From Gemmatimonadaceae bacterium (GTDB lineage: Bacteria > Gemmatimonadota > Gemmatimonadetes > Gemmatimonadales > Gemmatimonadaceae): 64,000 nt of DNA. Each line of letters starts with the position of its first letter. Position 1 is the first letter of the stretch. The notes below the pieces were generated by a model. That model saw only the letters and a program-made list of their open reading frames with translations, was not told where the DNA came from and did no database searches. Position numbers and translations under genes: made by a program. Positions 1-9,668 of this stretch are shown one piece after another. The stretch is from contig DASXUN010000028.1 in NCBI GenBank assembly GCA_036504815.1, positions 1 through 64,000 of the forward strand, in the 5' to 3' direction.

Positions 1-44
1 CGCGGGGGGGGGAGAAGTCGATGCGCTATCTGGTAAGCGAGCGG

Positions 45-104
45 CCTCCCTCCTCGTTCCGACTCTCCTCACCCGTCCCTTCGCCTCTACCCCCTCCCCG
101 TTCC
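45..104. repeat. Single arm of the GGAACGGGGAGGGGG palindrome family, after hutI
   Basis: This stretch matches the right arm of the long palindromes at 2540-2678 and 41494-41631: CCTCCCTCCTCGTTCC, then CTCTACCCCCTCCCCGTTCC. It ends 8 bases from the hutI stop codon. The expected left arm is not visible in bases 1-44, so the copy is either half decayed or its partner lies outside the window. No gene is supportable in bases 1-112. Confidence 0.6.
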
Positions 105-112
105 GCGAGGTC

Positions 113-1369
113 TTACGTCTTTCCGTGCGCCTGCGCGCCCCTCACCCAGCTCGCGTGGCAGCGGTGATCCCCGTACCAGTACGGCAGCTCCCGCACGTCC
201 TCGATGTCGAATAGCGCGAGATCGGCGGCGAATCCCGGCGCCAGCTGCCCGGTGTCGGCCGCGAGACCGACGGCGGCTGCGCCATTGACGGTCGCGGCCA
301 GGATGGCCTCGCTGACGCTCATGCGCAGCTGGCTGACCGCGAGGGCGAGAACGAGCGGGAAGTTGACCGTGGGCGAGGTGCCCGGATTGAAGTCCGAGGC
401 CAGCGCCACCCGGGCACCGGCGTCGATGAGCGTGCGGGCGGGGGCCTGCCGGGGCCGGCCGAGGAACAGCATCGTTCCCGGCAAGAGCGTCGCGACGGTG
501 CCGGACGCGGCCAGCGCCGCGATGCCCCCATCGGAGACGGCGGCCAGGTGATCGGCGCTCGTCGCGCCAATTTCGGCGGCCAGCTCCGCGGCGCCGGCCG
601 TCTCGAGTTCATCGGCATGGAGCTTCAGCTGCAACCCGTGCTGCCGTGCCGCGCCAAGGATGTGGCGCGCCTCGTCGGTGGTGTAGACGCCGGGTTCGCA
701 GAAGATGTCGGCGAAGTCGGCCAGGCGTTCGGTGGCAACGCGCGGCAGCATCTCGTCGACGATGAGTGCGACGTACTCCGCGCGCGTGCGCGGCGCGGCG
801 CGGTACTCGAGGGGGATCTCGTGTGCGCCGAGGAAGGTGGGGACGAGGCGAATGGGGAGGGCGCGCTGCAGGCGACGGATCACCCGCAGCGACTTCAACT
901 CATCCTCGACGGTCAGGCCATACCCCGACTTCACCTCGAGCGTGGTCGTTCCGTGCGCCATCAGGCGCTGGAGGCGCGGGAGGGCGAGCGCCAGCAGGTC
1001 ATCCTCCGAGCGCGCGCGCAGGTCGCGCACGGAACTGTGGATTCCCCCGCCCCGCCGCGCGATTTCCATGTACCCGACGCCGGCGGCGCGCAGCTCCTGC
1101 TCCTCGTGGCGCGGCTTGCCGAAGATGCCGTGGGTGTGCGAGTCGACGAGCCCCGGCATCAGCACGCGCCCACCGCAGTCGACGACCTGTGCCTGGGGAT
1201 GCGCCGCGCACACCGTTTCGCGCGGTCCCACTGCGACGATGCGCTCGCCCTCGACGACGAGGGCGGCGCCGGTGAGCACCTCCATGCCCTGCATCTCGGC
1301 CCCGCGACGGGCGCGCGGAGGACCGGCGCAGGTCACGACCTGAGACGCGTTGTCGAAGAGGACGGACAT
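113..1369 (-). CDS. hutI: Imidazolonepropionase
   Basis: This enzyme hydrolyses 4-imidazolone-5-propanoate to N-formimino-L-glutamate, the third step of cytosolic histidine degradation. The 418-residue product has the amidohydrolase metal motif SHTH (His78, His80), GAHE (His183), KLHADE (His251) and ASDFNPG (Asp326), all expected of HutI, at normal family length. The ATG start gives MSVLFDNA; no Shine-Dalgarno is visible, and the sequence just upstream is a GATT-rich tandem repeat (1376-1446). HutH and hutU lie upstream in the same direction but are separated from hutI by a radical SAM gene. The next enzyme (hutG or hutF) is not in the window. Confidence 0.97.
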   Translation of the reverse strand: MSVLFDNASQVVTCAGPPRARRGAEMQGMEVLTGAALVVEGERIVAVGPRETVCAAHPQAQVVDCGGRVLMPGLVDSHTHGIFGKPRHEEQELRAAGVGYMEIARRGGGIHSSVRDLRARSEDDLLALALPRLQRLMAHGTTTLEVKSGYGLTVEDELKSLRVIRRLQRALPIRLVPTFLGAHEIPLEYRAAPRTRAEYVALIVDEMLPRVATERLADFADIFCEPGVYTTDEARHILGAARQHGLQLKLHADELETAGAAELAAEIGATSADHLAAVSDGGIAALAASGTVATLLPGTMLFLGRPRQAPARTLIDAGARVALASDFNPGTSPTVNFPLVLALAVSQLRMSVSEAILAATVNGAAAVGLAADTGQLAPGFAADLALFDIEDVRELPYWYGDHRCHASWVRGAQAHGKT

Positions 1370-1375
1370 CGGGGT

Positions 1376-1446
1376 GATTTAGGATTGGGAATTCGGATTG
1401 GGATTCAGGATTTCGAATGCTGATTGCGATTGGCGATTGGCGATTG
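1376..1446. repeat. GATT-word leader repeat upstream of hutI
   Basis: A degenerate tandem array in which ATT or AAT recurs every 6-7 bases about ten times (for example GATTGCGATTGGCGATTGGC). It starts about 7 bases before the hutI ATG, so it would form the 5' leader of hutI if transcribed. Related arrays precede tolQ, rel and the small membrane-protein gene ending at 21765. Confidence 0.7.
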
Positions 1447-1549
1447 GGCGGCAACGGGGACGGACGTGCAGGACCGCGTGATTCCAACGACGCTCCACGC
1501 GCGCTTGAAACTACGCCCGGCCGTGGCCATCTCGCGAGATGGCTGGACG

Positions 1550-2518
1550 CTACGCCAGCAGGTCCTGAAAGCGGGAGAGCGTCAGCGGGGCCTGCGCCTC
1601 GCCGCGGCAGGCGTAGTAGCAGGCGTTGCAGGCGATGGGGGCGTACCCGTCGTACTCGCGCCAGTGCTTGTCGGCCGGGAAGTCGGGACAGCGGCGCACG
1701 AGTCCTTGCGGGTTGATGTGAATGGTCGTCTCGCCCGACCGGCACGGCTCCGGCATCTCGTTGCGCAGGTATCGCGGCAGCTGCTGCAGGTACCAGTCGG
1801 AGTTGGTGACGACGCCGCGGTGCTTTTGCTTGAAGGCAAGCAGGTCGTGCACGAGCGCCTGCACCCGCGCATGCTGCTCGGCGCGGATCAGGTGCGCCGT
1901 ATCGCCATTCTTCATGTCGGTGTAGACCGACAGGTTGACGCCTGCGCCCACCGCGTGCGCCCGTTGCACGATGGGGAGGATGTCGTCGAGATTGTCGTCG
2001 CGAATGACGGTGTTGAAGCGCACCGCCATGCCGCGGCCGCGCATCTCGGGAACGAGCGCGAGAATCTTCGCGGCAAGGCCGGGGATGCCGCGCTGCGCGT
2101 CGTGGCGCTCGTCGAGATAGTCGAGCGAGATGTTGAACTGGTCGAGCCCGGCGTCCCACAACCGCTGCGCGCGCTCCACCGACAGCATGCCGCCGTGCGT
2201 GAGCACCGTCATGTAGCAGTAGGGCACGGCCTGCGCGACCTCGGCGACGATCTCCTCGAGATCACGCCGGAGGGTCGGTTCACCGCCGGTGAAGGTGATC
2301 ATCATCGGGTCGAAGGCGCGTGCGGCCTCGACAAACGAGGCCAGCTCGTTCGCCTTGTCCGAGGCCGGCGTCTTCCAGTAATCGCACCCGCCGCAGGCCG
2401 CGTTGCAGCGCATCGTCACCTCGAAATTCACGAGGACCGGACGCCGCGCCAGCCGCAGCCGCGCGTACTTGATGGCGAAGGGGATTAAATGCCAGGGTTT
2501 GTAGTTGGGGCTGAGCAT
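1550..2518 (-). CDS. Radical SAM protein with C-terminal cysteine-rich (SPASM-like) region
   Basis: The 322-residue protein carries the radical SAM cluster motif CNAACGGC (Cys38, Cys42, Cys45; CX3CX2C) on a TIM-barrel-like domain, with FTGGEPTLR for SAM binding. The C-terminus holds additional cysteines (CRSG, CPDF, then Cys297, Cys300 and Cys304 in CNACYYAC), suggesting an auxiliary iron-sulfur cluster of the SPASM/twitch type. The N-terminus (KPWHLIPFAIKYARLRL) resembles HpnH-like and related radical SAM families, but the substrate cannot be read from sequence. It lies between hutU and hutI in the same direction. No RiPP-like precursor ORF is evident next to it. Confidence 0.9.
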   Translation of the reverse strand: MLSPNYKPWHLIPFAIKYARLRLARRPVLVNFEVTMRCNAACGGCDYWKTPASDKANELASFVEAARAFDPMMITFTGGEPTLRRDLEEIVAEVAQAVPYCYMTVLTHGGMLSVERAQRLWDAGLDQFNISLDYLDERHDAQRGIPGLAAKILALVPEMRGRGMAVRFNTVIRDDNLDDILPIVQRAHAVGAGVNLSVYTDMKNGDTAHLIRAEQHARVQALVHDLLAFKQKHRGVVTNSDWYLQQLPRYLRNEMPEPCRSGETTIHINPQGLVRRCPDFPADKHWREYDGYAPIACNACYYACRGEAQAPLTLSRFQDLLA

Positions 2519-2539
2519 TGCCTAAAGCTAAACAGCGAC

Positions 2540-2678
2540 GGAACGGGGAGGGGGTAGAGGCTAAGCGAGGGGCGAGGAGATGTGGAACGAGGAAGGAGGT
2601 CACTGGCGCGCCAATGACCTCCCTCCCTCGTTCCGACTCTCCAACCTCCTCGCCGAGCCTCTACCCCCTCCCCGTTCC
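2540..2678. repeat. 139 bp imperfect palindrome directly after hutU
   Basis: The left arm begins GGAACGGGGAGGGGGTAGAG and the right arm ends with its exact complement; about 23 outer bases pair perfectly, and pairing continues imperfectly to a centre at TGGCGCGCCA. The outer end lies 5 bases from the hutU stop codon. A close relative (41494-41631) follows wbpB. The inner arms pair AGGAGGTCA with TGACCTCC, which resemble Shine-Dalgarno and anti-Shine-Dalgarno sequences. It could act as a strong hairpin at the mRNA 3' end, but it lacks the U-tract of a standard terminator. Confidence 0.85.
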
Positions 2679-2683
2679 GCTCA

Positions 2684-4339
2684 TCATAGCATCGGGATCG
2701 TGATGCCCTTCGCCTTTGCCGTTTCCCGCGCGATCTCGTATCCCGCATCTGCATGCCGGGCGACGCCGATGCCGGGGTCGTTGGTGAGCACGCGCTCGAG
2801 GCGCAGGCGCATCTCGGGGGTGCCGTCGGCGACGATGACCTGGCCGGCGTGCAGCGAGTTGCCGATTCCCACGCCGCCGCCGTGGTGGAACGAGACCCAC
2901 GTCGCCCCGCTGGCCACGTTGAGCAGCGCGTTGAGGATCGCCCAGTCGGCCACGGCATCGGTGCCGTCCTTCATCCCCTCGGTCTCCCGGAAGGGCGACG
3001 CCACCGAGCCGGTGTCGAGGTGATCGCGGCCGATGACGATGGGCGCCGAGAGTTCGCCCTTGGCAACGAGATCGTTGAGCGCGACGCCGAACTTCGCGCG
3101 CTCCCCCTGCCCCAGCCAGCAGATGCGCGCCGGCAGTCCCTGGAAATGGATGCGCTGCTGCGCCATCGTGATCCAGCGCTTCAGGTGCGCGTCGTGCGGG
3201 AAGAGGGAGAGGACGAGTTCGTCGGTGCGCGCGATGTCGGCCGGGTCGCCCGACAGCGCGGCCCAGCGGAAGGGCCCCTTCCCTTCGCAGAAGAGCGGGC
3301 GGATGTACTCGGGGACGAAGCCGGGAATCTCGAACGCGTCCTTGAGGCCGGCGTCGAACGCGACCGTGCGGATGTTGTTGCCGTAGTCGAAGGCGATGGC
3401 GCCGCGGTCCTGCATGGCCCGCATCGCGCGGACGTGCTCGACGGCGCTCGCGGTGGACCACCGCACGTACTCGGCGGGATCGGTCGCGCGCATGGCCGCG
3501 GCGGAGGCGAGCGTCATCCCCGCGGGGACGTAGCCATTGAGCATGTCGTGCGCGCTCGTCTGGTCGGTGACGACATCGGGGATGATGCCGCGTCGCACGA
3601 GTTCCGGGAGCACCTCGGCGGCGTTGCCCACCAGGCCGACGGAGAGGCCGCGCTTCTCGCCCTGCGCGCCGCGAATCCAGGCCAGCGCCTCGTCGAGGGT
3701 GCGCGTCATCTTGTCGCAGTAGCCGGTGGCCAGCCGCTTCTCGATGCGCGCGGGGTCCACCTCGACGCCCAGGAAGGCCGCGTCGTTCATCGTTGCGGCG
3801 AGCGGCTGGGCGCCGCCCATCCCGCCCAGCCCGGCCGTGAGCACGAACTTGCCGGCCAGCGACCCGTCGAAGTGCTTGCGCGCCAGCGAGCCGAAGGTCT
3901 CGTACGTCCCCTGCACGATGCCCTGCGACCCGATGTAGATCCACGAGCCCGCCGTCATCTGCCCGTACATCATCAGGCCCTTCCGCTCGAGCTCGCGGAA
4001 GTGGTCCCAGGTGGCGAAGCGCCCCACGAGATTGCTGTTGGCGATGAGGACGCGCGGCGCATGGGCGTGGGTGCGGAAGACGGCGACCGGCTTGCCGCTC
4101 TGCACGAGCAGCGTCTCGTCGCCCTCGAGGTCGCGCAGCGCGCGCACGATGGCCTCGAAGCACGCCCAGTTGCGCGCGGCCTTGCCGGTGCCCCCGTAGA
4201 CGACCAGGTCGCCCGGACGCTCGGCCACGTCGGGGTCGAGATTGTTCATCAGCATCCGCAGGGCGGCTTCCTGCGGCCAGCCCTTGCAGGAAATGGTCGC
4301 GCCGCGCGGCGCGCGCACTTCGTGAGCGGTGGCGGTCAT
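2684..4339 (-). CDS. hutU: Urocanate hydratase
   Basis: Urocanase adds water to urocanate to give imidazolonepropionate, using tightly bound NAD+; it is step two of histidine degradation. The 551-residue product matches family length. It shows the nucleotide-binding motif [12 protein letters not shown] and the conserved segment with the catalytic cysteine, [13 protein letters not shown]. The open frame continues upstream, but the ATG at 4339 ([13 protein letters not shown]) is chosen because its A is the last base of the hutH TGA (TGATG overlap) and because family members start about here. Confidence 0.97.
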   Translation of the reverse strand: MTATAHEVRAPRGATISCKGWPQEAALRMLMNNLDPDVAERPGDLVVYGGTGKAARNWACFEAIVRALRDLEGDETLLVQSGKPVAVFRTHAHAPRVLIANSNLVGRFATWDHFRELERKGLMMYGQMTAGSWIYIGSQGIVQGTYETFGSLARKHFDGSLAGKFVLTAGLGGMGGAQPLAATMNDAAFLGVEVDPARIEKRLATGYCDKMTRTLDEALAWIRGAQGEKRGLSVGLVGNAAEVLPELVRRGIIPDVVTDQTSAHDMLNGYVPAGMTLASAAAMRATDPAEYVRWSTASAVEHVRAMRAMQDRGAIAFDYGNNIRTVAFDAGLKDAFEIPGFVPEYIRPLFCEGKGPFRWAALSGDPADIARTDELVLSLFPHDAHLKRWITMAQQRIHFQGLPARICWLGQGERAKFGVALNDLVAKGELSAPIVIGRDHLDTGSVASPFRETEGMKDGTDAVADWAILNALLNVASGATWVSFHHGGGVGIGNSLHAGQVIVADGTPEMRLRLERVLTNDPGIGVARHADAGYEIARETAKAKGITIPML

Positions 4340-5868
4340 CAGCGTGTCCCCTCCGCGACGGCGAACTCGCGCCGCGAGATCGCGTCGGCGATGGCGAAGA
4401 TGTCGGGCGAAAGCATGCGGTCGTCGCCCAGCGGGGCGACGACGCGGCGCACGGCGTCGTGGGCGCGCTCCACCGGCGCGCTGCTGCGCAGCGGCCGGCG
4501 ACAGTCGAGTCCCTGGGCCGCGCACATCAGCTCGATGGCCAGGACGTTGCGGACGTTGCCGACGATGCGGCGCAGCTTCCACGCGGCGCCCATTGCCATC
4601 GGCACCACATCCTCCTTGCTGCCATCGGTGGGGATGGTGTCGACGCTGGCCGGATGCGCGAGCACCTTGCATTCGCTGGCGAGCGACGCGGCCGTCACCT
4701 GCGCCATCATGAAGCCGCTGTTGAGGCCGGCGTTGGCCGAGAGGAAGGGCGGCAGTCCCTCGTTGAGGTCGGGGTGCACCAGGCGGTCGATGCGGCGCTC
4801 GGCCATCACCGCGAGATTGGTCATCGCGATGGCGAGCACATCGAGCGCCATCGCGACGGCCTGGCCGTGAAAATTGCCGCCGCTCAGCATCTCGCCGTTG
4901 TCGAAGACCAGCGGGTTGTCGGTGGCCGCGTTGAGTTCGCGCCCAATGAGCCCTTCGGCAAAGCGAATGGCGTCGAGCACCGGGCCGTGCACCTGGGGCA
5001 TGCACCGCAGCGCGTACGCGTCCTGCACGCGCGGATCGCCGTCGCGATGCGACTCGCGCAACGGGCTCCCATCGAGCAGCGCGCGGAGGAGCGCCGCGCT
5101 GTCGCGCTGGCCATCCTGGCCGCGGGCGTCGTGGATGCGGGCATCGAACGCCGTCGGCGTCCCCTTCAGCGCTTCCAGCGTCATGGCGCCGGCGGTGTGC
5201 GCCGTCTCCCAGAGCGTTCGCGCTTCGGCGACGGCCAGCGCGGCCACCCCGGTGTGCGCCTGCGTCCCGTTGATCAGCGTGATCCCTTCTTTCGGGGCGA
5301 GGACGAGGGGGAGGAGTTCCGCGGTCCGCAGCGCGACGTCGGCGGGCAACCGCTGGCCGCCGGCCGTGTGCAGCTCTCCCTCACCGATCAGCGTCACAGC
5401 GAGTTCGGCGAGCGGCGAGAGGTCGCCGCTGGCACCCACCGATCCCTGCTCGTGCACCACCGGCCAGAGTCCGGCGTTGAGCATGGCGCAGACGAGATCG
5501 GGGACGTCGGGGCGCGCGCCGGAGAATCCCTTGGCCATCACGTTCGCGCGCAGGAGCATCATCGCGCGCACTTCCTGCTCGCAGAGTTCCGGCCCCACGC
5601 CTGCCACGTGGCTGCGCACCAGGTTCACCTGCAGCTGCGCGAGCTTGTCGGCCGGGATGTGCACGTCGGAGAGCTTGCCGAAGCCGGTCGTGACGCCGTA
5701 GACGACGTCGTTGCGCGCGACGATGCCGGCCACCACATCGCGGGTGGCCTGCATGCGTTGGCGCGCCGCGTCGGCAAGAGCCACCGGACGGCGGCGGATG
5801 GCGACGTCGAGGACGTCGGCCACGGTGAGCGAGGCGCCGTCGAGCGCGAGCGGAACGGTGTGGGTCAT
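4339..5868 (-). CDS. hutH: Histidine ammonia-lyase
   Basis: HutH deaminates L-histidine to trans-urocanate. The 509-residue protein contains [15 protein letters not shown], whose Ala146-Ser147-Gly148 cyclise to the MIO electrophile, and the active-site tyrosine segment [13 protein letters not shown] (Tyr57). The ATG at 5868 overlaps the TGA of the upstream lptD-like gene by 4 bases (ATGA), and its own TGA overlaps the hutU ATG, so lptD, hutH and hutU look translationally coupled. No HutC-type repressor gene or obvious operator is seen, and there is no room for a promoter between lptD and hutH. Confidence 0.97.
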   Translation of the reverse strand: MTHTVPLALDGASLTVADVLDVAIRRRPVALADAARQRMQATRDVVAGIVARNDVVYGVTTGFGKLSDVHIPADKLAQLQVNLVRSHVAGVGPELCEQEVRAMMLLRANVMAKGFSGARPDVPDLVCAMLNAGLWPVVHEQGSVGASGDLSPLAELAVTLIGEGELHTAGGQRLPADVALRTAELLPLVLAPKEGITLINGTQAHTGVAALAVAEARTLWETAHTAGAMTLEALKGTPTAFDARIHDARGQDGQRDSAALLRALLDGSPLRESHRDGDPRVQDAYALRCMPQVHGPVLDAIRFAEGLIGRELNAATDNPLVFDNGEMLSGGNFHGQAVAMALDVLAIAMTNLAVMAERRIDRLVHPDLNEGLPPFLSANAGLNSGFMMAQVTAASLASECKVLAHPASVDTIPTDGSKEDVVPMAMGAAWKLRRIVGNVRNVLAIELMCAAQGLDCRRPLRSSAPVERAHDAVRRVVAPLGDDRMLSPDIFAIADAISRREFAVAEGTR

Positions 5869-8849
5869 GGTATGGGCACGAGCGACTGCCGGTAACTGGC
5901 GCGGTCGTAGTTGAATTTGAGGTCGGGCTCGGCCTTCAGCGCCACGAAGAACGTGAACGAGAAGTTGCCGTTGGGCGCCTGCGTGAAGCCGAACATCGCG
6001 CGCCAATCGTGCAGGTCGCGCTGCAGCGTCACCTGGTGGCTGGCGAACTCGTGACGCACCGCATCGTAGCTGGTGCTCCACTGCACCGCCCACTTGGGGG
6101 TGAGGTCAAAGCTGGTGCGCCAGTTGACGCTCGTCTGCGGCGGGACGCGGAAGTACGAGCCGCCGGCCGTCGTGGACGAGAACTGCGTGTAGTCCACCGG
6201 CGGCGCCGCGAGCGCGTTGCGCACGCAGACGTCATACTGGATGGGATTGGTCTTGAGCGCCTCGCACTGCACGGTGGGATCGTACTCCACCACGCGGCCG
6301 TTCCCGCCCGGCGGTCGCTGGCGATTGGCGCTGAGGCTGATGCTCGCCTCGAAGCCGCGCCCGACCGGGACCGCCGCGAGTTGCTGCCGCATGCCGGAGC
6401 CGGCGATCTGCTGGCCGCTCCCCATCATCTGGCCCGCCCCGTAGCCGCCCTGGATGTCACCGATGCGCGACGACGTGTCGGCCCGCGCCTCGCCGGAGCC
6501 GCCAAAGAAGTGCGCCAGCCAGCGCACGACCGCCGTCTTGCGGCTCAACTGCAGCGACGCTGAGACGGATTCGCGGAACGGGCTGAAGCGCGCGGTGTCG
6601 CTGAGAACCGAGCCCTCGAAGAGCGAGTAGCCCATGTCGAACGAGAATCCGGGGAGCAGCTCCGAGTTCAGGTTGAAGTTCATCCGGTCGGTGGCGAAGC
6701 CGCTGCGTCCGGTCGTGCGGGCCCGCTCGAAGTCGTACGTCAGCGGCGACATGCCGATGGAGAGGAGCTTCACTTTCTTCCCCTCAGCGGCCGAGCTCGT
6801 GTCGTTCGCGGCTTTCTTCAGTTTCGCCTCGAACGACTGGTTCAACCCGAGGGTCAGGCGGTTCTGCGCCAGCGCGCCCAGATAATCAGCGCGGCTCTTG
6901 CCGAGCGCGAGCAGGAACTGGTCGCTCACGCTGGCCGCGGGGGAGAAGGACCAGCCGAGCGTCGGATTGATCGAGTGCCGGAAGGTCTGCACCGGACCGA
7001 TGCCCCAGCGCGAACGTCCGAAGAAGGTGGGCCCGACCGAGAGTCCCCACGACAGGCGCTTGCTCTGCGAGACGAAGTTGTTCCCCGTGCGCTCCGACCG
7101 GACCCAGAATCCGGCCGGGTCCACGTTGTCCATCGAGACGCTGGGGACGAGGTTGAACGAGCCCTGGAAGAACGTCGGCAGCGTGATGGCCGTTCTCCAG
7201 TCGAGCGTCGTGAGGTAGGTGCGGCTGTAGACGCGCGTCTCGCGGCGGCTGGTGTCCGACGGATTCACGATCAGGCGGACTTCGGGAAAGTCGTTCATCC
7301 GGTCGCTGTAGCTGAAGGCCAGCGGCAGGTTGAACGAGCCGATCTTGAACGGACTGTTGAACGAGGCCGTCGTGTTCGCCGTGGAGCGGTCGAACTTCGC
7401 CGAGTCGAGCACGCCGGCGCGCAGGAAGTAGCGGTACTTGAAGTCGCCCTGTGCGTCGAGGTGCTGGCTGCTGGACGACGACAGGTTGGCGCCCGGCGTC
7501 CACTCGACGAAGCGGCCCAGGCGGATCGCCTTGGACGAAAGGTTGATGCTGGGAAAGTCCTGGTCGACCTGCTGGCGCCCCGGGTACTGGCGGCGGGTGC
7601 CGCCGATCGAGACGGCCAGCGGGCCCATCGACTTGGAGTAGTTGAGCATCGAGCTGATCGTCGCCAGCGCGCTCATCGCGTTGAGCGCGGTCTGCCGCTG
7701 CACCGTGGTGCTGGTGACGTAGTTCAGGTTGGCGGTCACGCGCGAGGTCTGCGAGAAGTCCTGCGAGTGATTCCACGAGAACTGCGTATTGGACTGCCCC
7801 GTGCTGAGCGTGTGCCGCGAGACGGCGAAGGTCCCGCGGACGAAGCGGTTGCGCCAGTTGTACTGGAACTGCGAGTTGAGCCGCAGCCAGCCGGGGTCGG
7901 CCAGGCTGGCGCGCGCCGACGACCGCCAGTCGAACGAGATGGACAGGTCGGTGTAGTCGCTGAGCGCGAAGTAGTACCCGACGTTCTCGATGTTGCGGCG
8001 ATAGGTCGGGCTGTTTCGCACCAGCTCGGCGAAACCGAATCGCGGCGTCAAAATGCCGCTGCGGCGTCCGGAGCGAATGTCCTGGAAGACAAACGGCAGC
8101 CAGAAGACCGGGACGTCTCCCAAGTACAGGACGGCGGGGCGCGCCACCATCATGCTCTTGCGAATCATCTTGATCTGTGACGCCTGGAAGTGGTAATGCG
8201 GGAGCGAGTCCTCGCAGCTCGTGATCGACCCGTCGCGGCCGTACGTGGACTCATCGGTCGTCGAGTCGCCCGCGAAGCCGCCGACGTGCGCCGAGACGAC
8301 CCAGCGCTCGCCGCTCTGCTCGACCGTGCGGATGTTGGTGCCGATGCCCTGCTTGTTGGTGATGTCGTAGGTCGTCCGCCCGCTCGCGTTGATGTCGTCG
8401 CGCCCGGCCTCGCGCACGACGATGGCCGGGCCGAGGGCGATGGCCTTGTTCGTCGAATCGCTGTAGCGGATGGTGTCGGCCGCGATGATCGTCGGCTCGC
8501 GCTCGACGACGGCGCGCTCGGTGGGAAGGCCGATCAGGGTGATGGTGCGATCGCCGGCCTGGAAGTGCACGAAGTCGGCCTGATAGCGGACGAGCGCAAA
8601 GCCCTTGCGGGCCATCAGCGCTGCGGCCACGGAGTCAGGGGCCATCCAGTGCACCAGCGCCGTGTCCTTGGCCGTGCTGTCGGCGCCGGGCCGCGCCTGC
8701 CGCGGCTGCGTGGCGCGCGGCTGGGTCGTGCGCGGCTGACCCGGGCGCGGCTGCGTGGGACGGGCCCCGGGAAGCTGTGCCGCCGCCCCCGGCGCGATGA
8801 CGAGGGCGAGCACGCCCAGCCCCGCGAGCGCGCGCCAGCGCGAGCGCAT
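5865..8849 (-). CDS. lptD: LptD-like LPS-assembly outer-membrane protein
   Basis: The 994-residue protein starts with a signal peptide (MRSRWRALAGLGVLALVIAPGAAAQ), followed by a proline/glutamine-rich spacer with TQPR repeats (about residues 27-50), then an OstA-like periplasmic segment and a long beta-barrel region. The segment PVFWLPFVFQDIRSGRRSG and the following ILTPRFGF is typical of LptD, which inserts lipopolysaccharide into the outer leaflet. The cysteine pattern of E. coli LptD is not obviously kept. The ATG is chosen from the signal peptide and a TGATG overlap with tatC; it overlaps hutH by 4 bases at its 3' end. Only the LPS-assembly role is inferred; it could be an LptD paralogue. 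Confidence 0.85.
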   Translation of the reverse strand: MRSRWRALAGLGVLALVIAPGAAAQLPGARPTQPRPGQPRTTQPRATQPRQARPGADSTAKDTALVHWMAPDSVAAALMARKGFALVRYQADFVHFQAGDRTITLIGLPTERAVVEREPTIIAADTIRYSDSTNKAIALGPAIVVREAGRDDINASGRTTYDITNKQGIGTNIRTVEQSGERWVVSAHVGGFAGDSTTDESTYGRDGSITSCEDSLPHYHFQASQIKMIRKSMMVARPAVLYLGDVPVFWLPFVFQDIRSGRRSGILTPRFGFAELVRNSPTYRRNIENVGYYFALSDYTDLSISFDWRSSARASLADPGWLRLNSQFQYNWRNRFVRGTFAVSRHTLSTGQSNTQFSWNHSQDFSQTSRVTANLNYVTSTTVQRQTALNAMSALATISSMLNYSKSMGPLAVSIGGTRRQYPGRQQVDQDFPSINLSSKAIRLGRFVEWTPGANLSSSSSQHLDAQGDFKYRYFLRAGVLDSAKFDRSTANTTASFNSPFKIGSFNLPLAFSYSDRMNDFPEVRLIVNPSDTSRRETRVYSRTYLTTLDWRTAITLPTFFQGSFNLVPSVSMDNVDPAGFWVRSERTGNNFVSQSKRLSWGLSVGPTFFGRSRWGIGPVQTFRHSINPTLGWSFSPAASVSDQFLLALGKSRADYLGALAQNRLTLGLNQSFEAKLKKAANDTSSAAEGKKVKLLSIGMSPLTYDFERARTTGRSGFATDRMNFNLNSELLPGFSFDMGYSLFEGSVLSDTARFSPFRESVSASLQLSRKTAVVRWLAHFFGGSGEARADTSSRIGDIQGGYGAGQMMGSGQQIAGSGMRQQLAAVPVGRGFEASISLSANRQRPPGGNGRVVEYDPTVQCEALKTNPIQYDVCVRNALAAPPVDYTQFSSTTAGGSYFRVPPQTSVNWRTSFDLTPKWAVQWSTSYDAVRHEFASHQVTLQRDLHDWRAMFGFTQAPNGNFSFTFFVALKAEPDLKFNYDRASYRQSLVPIP

Positions 8850-9655
8850 CAGCCGCCGGAGGCGGGCGCGATGCGTTCCGCCTCCTCCTCGCGGCGAGCC
8901 TTCGCCTGCCTGGCCCGGTAGACGAACCACGACAGCACGATGCTCAGCTCGTACAGTCCGTAGAGCGGAATGAAAAGCATCAGCGTCGAGATGATCAGGT
9001 CGCCCGGCGTGATGATCGCCGAGAGAATCAGCATCCCGACGAACGAGTGCCGGCGGAACTTGGCCAGCGTGCGCGGCGTGACGAGGCCGAGCGCGGTGAT
9101 GACCACGATCAGGATGGGCAGCTCGAAGACCGCGCCGAACGCGAGCGTCAGCGTCACCGCGAACGAGAAGTACTCCTGCGCCGAGATCATCTGCTTCAGC
9201 GACGACGAGGCGATCCCCTTCAGCAGTTCGAGCGTGATGGGCAGCACCCACAGCACGGACAGCGTGCAGCCGATGAGGAACAGTCCGACCGCGCCGATGA
9301 GCACGGGGACGACGATCCGCTTCTCGTGCGGATGCAGCGCCGGCGACAGGAAGGCCCAGACCTGGTAGACGATGACGGGCGCGGCGAGCACCACGCCCAG
9401 GCCGAACGCCACCTGCATCAGGATCGTGAACGACTCGGCCGGGTGCGTGTAGATCAGCTGCCCGCCGTCGAGGAAGTCGCGCGCGGGATAGGCGAGGACG
9501 CTGATGAAGTCGAACTGGTAGACGACGGTGAAGGCGACCGCGAACGAGACCAGCAGCGCGATGCCGCTCCAGATCAGGCGCCAGCGCAGTTCCTCGAGAT
9601 GATCGAGGAACGGCATCTCCGCCTGTGGGTCGTGCTGTTGGTCCGCCGCGGCCAC
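8849..9655 (-). CDS. tatC: Sec-independent protein translocase TatC
   Basis: TatC is the inner-membrane receptor for twin-arginine signal peptides. The 268-residue product has the conserved N-terminal FLDHLEELRWRL with the signal-binding glutamates, about six hydrophobic segments, and a charged C-terminal tail ending EEEAERIAPASGG. Length is normal. No tatA or tatB is adjacent. Its TGA shares one base with the lptD ATG; cpoB lies 13 bases upstream. Confidence 0.96.
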   Translation of the reverse strand: MAAADQQHDPQAEMPFLDHLEELRWRLIWSGIALLVSFAVAFTVVYQFDFISVLAYPARDFLDGGQLIYTHPAESFTILMQVAFGLGVVLAAPVIVYQVWAFLSPALHPHEKRIVVPVLIGAVGLFLIGCTLSVLWVLPITLELLKGIASSSLKQMISAQEYFSFAVTLTLAFGAVFELPILIVVITALGLVTPRTLAKFRRHSFVGMLILSAIITPGDLIISTLMLFIPLYGLYELSIVLSWFVYRARQAKARREEEAERIAPASGG

Positions 9656-9668
9656 GCCCGCCCCCGCG

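Noticed and set aside
1-44. End of a plus-strand gene at the left edge (a TAA near base 33)
   Set aside because: Too short to support any reading frame.
2540-2678. Insertion sequence or MITE with target-site duplication at the palindrome
   Set aside because: No clear direct repeats flank either full copy, so transposition is left only as a hypothesis.
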